Below, piece by piece: positions 7,533 through 9,883 of a stretch of DNA of 9,883 nt. The position numbers and the translations under genes are program-made. The notes beneath the pieces were generated by a model that searched no databases, had not been told where the DNA came from, and saw only the letters and a program-made list of their open reading frames with translations. This stretch comes from Collimonas sp. UBA1456 (GTDB taxonomy: Bacteria > Pseudomonadota > Gammaproteobacteria > Burkholderiales > Burkholderiaceae_D), in the NCBI GenBank assembly GCA_002325825.1, contig DCSW01000101.1, forward strand, positions 1,174-11,056, read 5' to 3'. Position 1 is the stretch's first letter. Each line of letters begins with the position of its first letter.

Positions 7533-8160
7533 ATGTCCGCCATATCTAAACCAACCTTAGATCGAATCCTGCAATCGTAAGGTTTCGGCATCCGTAAATA
7601 TTGCCGTCAATTGATTGAGTATGGCGAACTTGCCATCAACGGCATAGTATTGACTGACTACAAATCCGTGCCGGATACCGATGCATCATCCCGGCATGCT
7701 GAGCATCCTGCCTGATCAGTTCAGCTGGCGCGACGTGCAGCCGATCGACCAACTCGACCACGACACCACTGGCCGACTACTAATGTCAGATGACGGCAAT
7801 TTCATCCACGCCAAATCGTCGCCGAAATGTCATGTGCCGAAGCTGTATGTCGTCGCCACCCATTATCCGGTGACTGAGAAACTGGTGCAAAGCTTGCTAA
7901 CCGGAATCAAATTGCATGACGAGCTGCAGCCGGTGGCGGCAGTCAGTTGCCGCAATGTCGGCGAACATGAGATAGAAATCGTGCTGGAACAAGGCAAACA
8001 CCATCAGGTCAAGCAGCATGCTGGCCATCGCTGGCAACCATTGCTCGGCGTTGGTGCCGTACCGCGATTGGCGACCTGACGCTGGATTCACTGGAACTGG
8101 AATTAGGTAGAATGGCTCTATCTGGAGCCGGAGCACCTGGGATTGCTGGTGCCGACCTAA
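7533..8160 (+). pseudogene. rsuA: Broken 16S rRNA pseudouridine(516) synthase
   Basis: RsuA makes pseudouridine 516 in 16S rRNA. The S4-like N-terminus is readable from ATG 7533: TLDRILQS, TAA at 7578-7580, then GFGIRKYCRQLIE and GELAINGIVLTDYKSVPDTD. About 35-40 codons are missing near 7678-7684. The catalytic domain continues as HHPGMLSILPDQFSWRDVQP and QLDHDTTGRLLMSDDGNFIH, with the catalytic Asp in LDHDTTG; the usual GRLD is DQLD here, so a conserved Arg is lost. EQGKHHQVK near 8012 is followed by three apparent one-base insertions (about 8013, 8056 and 8110) that together restore the frame. The C-terminus WLYLEPEHLGLLVPT ends in TAA at 8158-8160. The nonsense codon and internal deletion make it non-functional. 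RluE/RluF-type enzymes are close relatives, but length and blocks favour RsuA. Confidence 0.85.
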
Positions 8161-8182
8161 GTAGGTACCGCTCCAAAACGAG

Positions 8183-8210
8183 AAAGCGCAAGGCTTACAC
8201 CTTGCACTTT
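8183..8210. terminator. Bidirectional terminator between rsuA and argB
   Basis: AAAGCGCAAGG (8183-8193) and CCTTGCACTTT (8200-8210) pair around the loop CTTACA. On the plus strand there is one C-A mismatch and the stem is followed by a T-run (8208-8212). On the minus strand the same position is a G-U pair, giving an 11-pair stem, followed by a mixed T-rich tail. It sits between two convergent genes and lies 24 bases past the argB stop, so it should end argB transcription; for rsuA it is a relic. Confidence 0.75.
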
Positions 8211-8233
8211 TTATTTCCATCTATGACAACAGC

Positions 8234-9136
8234 TCAGTGTGAGCGAATCATGGTGCCAAAAGCCTGCTCGGTCAACACTTCCAGCAGCAGCGAATGCTCG
8301 ATGCGGCCGTCGATAATGTGAACAGTATTAACACCTGACTTGGCAGCATCCAGCGCCGACGAAATCTTCGGCAACATACCGCCGGAGATGGTGCCGTCCT
8401 TGAACATTTCTTCGATCTCGCGGGCTGACAGGTCAGTCACCAGATTGCCTTGCTTATCTTGCACGCCGGCAATGTTGGTCATTATGATCAACTTTTCGGC
8501 ATGCAGGGTTTCGGCGATCTTGCCGGCCACGACATCGGCATTGATGTTGTAAGCCTGGCCATCGGCGCCGAAGCCGATCGGCGAGATGATCGGGATGAAA
8601 GCGTCGTTCTGCAGCGCCTTGACCACCACCGGATTAATCGCTTCGATTTCACCGACGTAGCCGATATCGATGAATTCGCCAGGCTTTTCGCGGTCCGGCA
8701 TGCAATATTTGCGGGCCCGGATCAAGCCGCCATCCTTGCCAGTCAGGCCCACCGCCTGGCCGCCGTAGCGGTTGATCAGCATGACAATATCTTGCTGCAC
8801 TCCACCGCTCAGCACCCACTCCACGACTTCCATAGTTTCTTCGTCGGTAATCCGCATGCCTTGCAAGAAAGTGCACTGCTTGCCGATTTTCTTCAGCGCG
8901 TTGTCGATTTGTGGGCCGCCACCATGCACCACCACCGGGTTCATGCCGACCAGCTTCAGCAAAATCACGTCGCGCGCGAAACCGTGTTTCAAGCGCTCCC
9001 CAGTCATTGCATTGCCGCCGTATTTAACGACGATGGTTTTTCCGTGAAATTGACGGATGTACGGTAACGCCTCGGCTAGAATTTCAGCTTTGATTCTTGG
9101 ATCAACGTTGGCAAGATCGTTGGTCAAATCGGCCAT
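8234..9136 (-). CDS. argB: N-acetylglutamate kinase ArgB
   Basis: ArgB phosphorylates N-acetyl-L-glutamate, the second and usually controlling step of arginine synthesis. The protein has 300 residues and all amino-acid-kinase features: VVKYGGNAM (residues 36-44, with K38), the VVVHGGGPQID loop (68-78), GMRITDEETMEVV (93-105), LTGKDGG (131-137), YNINADVVAGKIA (196-208) and GGMLPKI (252-258). The 30 residues before the kinase core (DPRIKAEILAEALPYI) fit the N-terminal helix of arginine-inhibited ArgB enzymes, so feedback control is likely but inferred. The ATG at 9136 is chosen because AGGA lies 7 bases upstream and MADLTNDLANVDP matches expected N-termini; a GTG at 9193 would add 19 unlikely residues. 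The stop is TGA. The frame is whole. It appears to stand alone, with the terminator downstream. Confidence 0.96.
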   Translation of the reverse strand: MADLTNDLANVDPRIKAEILAEALPYIRQFHGKTIVVKYGGNAMTGERLKHGFARDVILLKLVGMNPVVVHGGGPQIDNALKKIGKQCTFLQGMRITDEETMEVVEWVLSGGVQQDIVMLINRYGGQAVGLTGKDGGLIRARKYCMPDREKPGEFIDIGYVGEIEAINPVVVKALQNDAFIPIISPIGFGADGQAYNINADVVAGKIAETLHAEKLIIMTNIAGVQDKQGNLVTDLSAREIEEMFKDGTISGGMLPKISSALDAAKSGVNTVHIIDGRIEHSLLLEVLTEQAFGTMIRSH

Positions 9137-9480
9137 GAACAGTCCTACAAGAAATTTCTGAGCAGCTACTCGGAGGCAATCGCACACGCTCAAATTAACC
9201 GGCGGCGAACGACCCGTGGCGGAGGTGGGGACCTAAGACAGCTTGTCAGAAGGAAGTAAAAAGGTGCAACTCGCTGGAATCATAAATCGCTGCACAATCG
9301 ATCAGCGCGATTTTACATGGAAATACGTTGGATTAGGGACGCCAATTCAGTCATTCAGTGCGTGTTGTTGCGCCAACATAGCAGAGGCATCTGCCGGATA
9401 AATAACGACCATGCCAGAATGGCATTAGGCGCGCAGATTTTTTCTGCGCGGAAAGCGCTACATGCAAATAAACCGCATTT
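9137..9480. other. argB upstream region, no gene seen
   Basis: About 340 bases lie upstream of argB. The argB promoter should be here on the minus strand; TAAAAT at 9315-9310 resembles a -10 box but lacks a convincing partner at -35. Short inverted repeats occur (ATGCC-AGAAT-GGCAT near 9412-9426 and the hairpin at 9430-9450). No protein-like frame is recognised on either strand. Confidence 0.4.
9430..9450. repeat. Perfect 8-base GC-rich hairpin with T5 loop
   Basis: CGCGCAGA (9430-9437) and TCTGCGCG (9443-9450) are exact reverse complements around TTTTT. The stem is strong but the flanks lack a T-run on both strands, so it is not a standard terminator. Confidence 0.6.
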
Positions 9481-9483
9481 TCA

Positions 9484-9756
9484 CTTTCTAAATTGATATA
9501 GATTTAATATCAATTTAGAAAAAAATAGCATGAATCGCAAGCCTGCTCGGTGGCAGCCGCGCACTTCCTGGTTGGAAAAATCTACCTTAATCTTATCGAA
9601 GGCGAATTTTGATACGCCGCCCAGGTCGCACAACCGAAACGCTACCTTGGTCGAACTGGCATTACGGCTATGGATCTTAGCGTCACCGGGGCTACGCTTG
9701 GTCAGGCTGGCGACTTGCCGCCGAGCGGCTTCGTCGGCCTTGAAAGTTCCCAGTTC
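9484..9756 (-). pseudogene. Unidentified degraded reading frame
   Basis: On the minus strand a frame free of stops runs from 9756 to a TGA at 9483-9481. It reads ELGTFKADEAARRQVASLTK then SPGDAKIHSRNASSTKVAFR and VSKFAFDKIKVDFSNQEVRG, with codon third positions rich in G and C as in a real gene. Upstream in the same frame there is a TGA and no start; the neighbouring frame gives CFDISVLNWE, so a frameshift near 9755 probably joins them. The last codons run through the 15-base inverted repeat (MLFFSKLILNLYQFRK), which looks unlike the rest. The opposite strand is also open from ATG 9529 to the window end, but its composition looks like a shadow. I do not recognise the family. Confidence 0.4.
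9485..9521. repeat. Perfect 15-base AT-rich inverted repeat
   Basis: TTTCTAAATTGATAT (9485-9499) and ATATCAATTTAGAAA (9507-9521) match exactly around the 7-base spacer AGATTTA. On the plus strand it is followed by more A bases and not T, so it is not an ordinary terminator. It sits in an AT-rich island at the edge of the unidentified frame to its right. It could be an operator, an element end or a relic. Confidence 0.7.
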
Positions 9757-9883
9757 AATACCGAAATATCAAAGCGCAGCGGGCTGCTTTACTGGGTCAC
9801 AAAAAGTCGTTGATGCTGAACCAGTACAAATCGTCGGACTTTTTTTCGGCACCTCTTTATGGTTGCGTTGCGACAAGAATCTT

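Noticed and set aside
1592..8160. All breaks explained by sequencing error
   Set aside because: Intact genes of similar length (argB, lipB) show no such errors, and the remnants have large internal deletions and nonsense substitutions as well as indels. Local consensus errors remain possible.
8450..9067. Long plus-strand open frame of about 205 codons opposite argB
   Set aside because: It is the antisense shadow of argB; the minus-strand frame has all ArgB motifs.
9485..9521. The 15-base inverted repeat as a rho-independent terminator
   Set aside because: On the plus strand it is followed by A bases, and on the minus strand by GTGAAAATG, with no T-run after the stem.
1..9883. CRISPR arrays, tRNA or rRNA genes, insertion sequences, toxin-antitoxin or phage modules
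   Set aside because: No spaced direct repeats, cloverleaf signatures, transposase motifs or paired small genes could be seen.

Overview
The window looks like chromosomal DNA of a beta-proteobacterium, most likely Burkholderiales and perhaps close to Oxalobacteraceae. That placement rests on the protein sequences (ArgB, LipB, the YbeD-type DUF493 protein, RsuA) and on the gene mix; I could not run a database search. The striking property is coding density. Four genes are intact or intact as far as visible: argB, the DUF493 gene, lipB and the 5' end of lipA. Everything between and around them is readable only as broken genes with stops, frameshifts and deletions. This is the pattern of a lineage in fairly recent genome reduction, as in a host-restricted symbiont or pathogen; the lifestyle is my inference.

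Layout, left to right. Positions 1-1036 hold lipA (partial, minus) and lipB (minus), the lipoate attachment pathway. Positions 1061-1591 have no recognisable gene. A broken GcvA-type LysR regulator (plus, 1592-2097) abuts the intact DUF493 gene (minus, 2098-2385), which probably once formed a group with dat, lipB and lipA. The dat gene (D-amino-acid aminotransferase, minus, 2539-3227) is broken. It meets head to head a broken TonB-dependent receptor (plus, 3237-4850), followed by its broken PepSY-type inner-membrane partner (plus, 4870-5866). Then come broken tag (3-methyladenine DNA glycosylase I), broken ycaO and broken rsuA, all plus. A two-way terminator at 8183-8210 separates rsuA from intact argB (minus, 8234-9136). 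The right end (9137-9883) holds two hairpins and the remains of an unidentified reading frame.

Functionally, what survives is core biosynthesis: lipoylation of 2-oxoacid dehydrogenases (LipB loads octanoyl, LipA inserts sulfur) and the committed step of arginine synthesis. What is lost is typical of free-living ability: TonB-dependent iron or siderophore uptake, an alkylation repair enzyme, a D-amino-acid enzyme, a transcription regulator, and two ribosome-modification functions (RsuA and YcaO, which supports RimO). Several deletion junctions can be placed closely because recognisable homology stops on one side and starts within about ten bases on the other. I found no CRISPR array, RNA gene, insertion sequence or prophage, and no convincing new defence or biosynthetic system.
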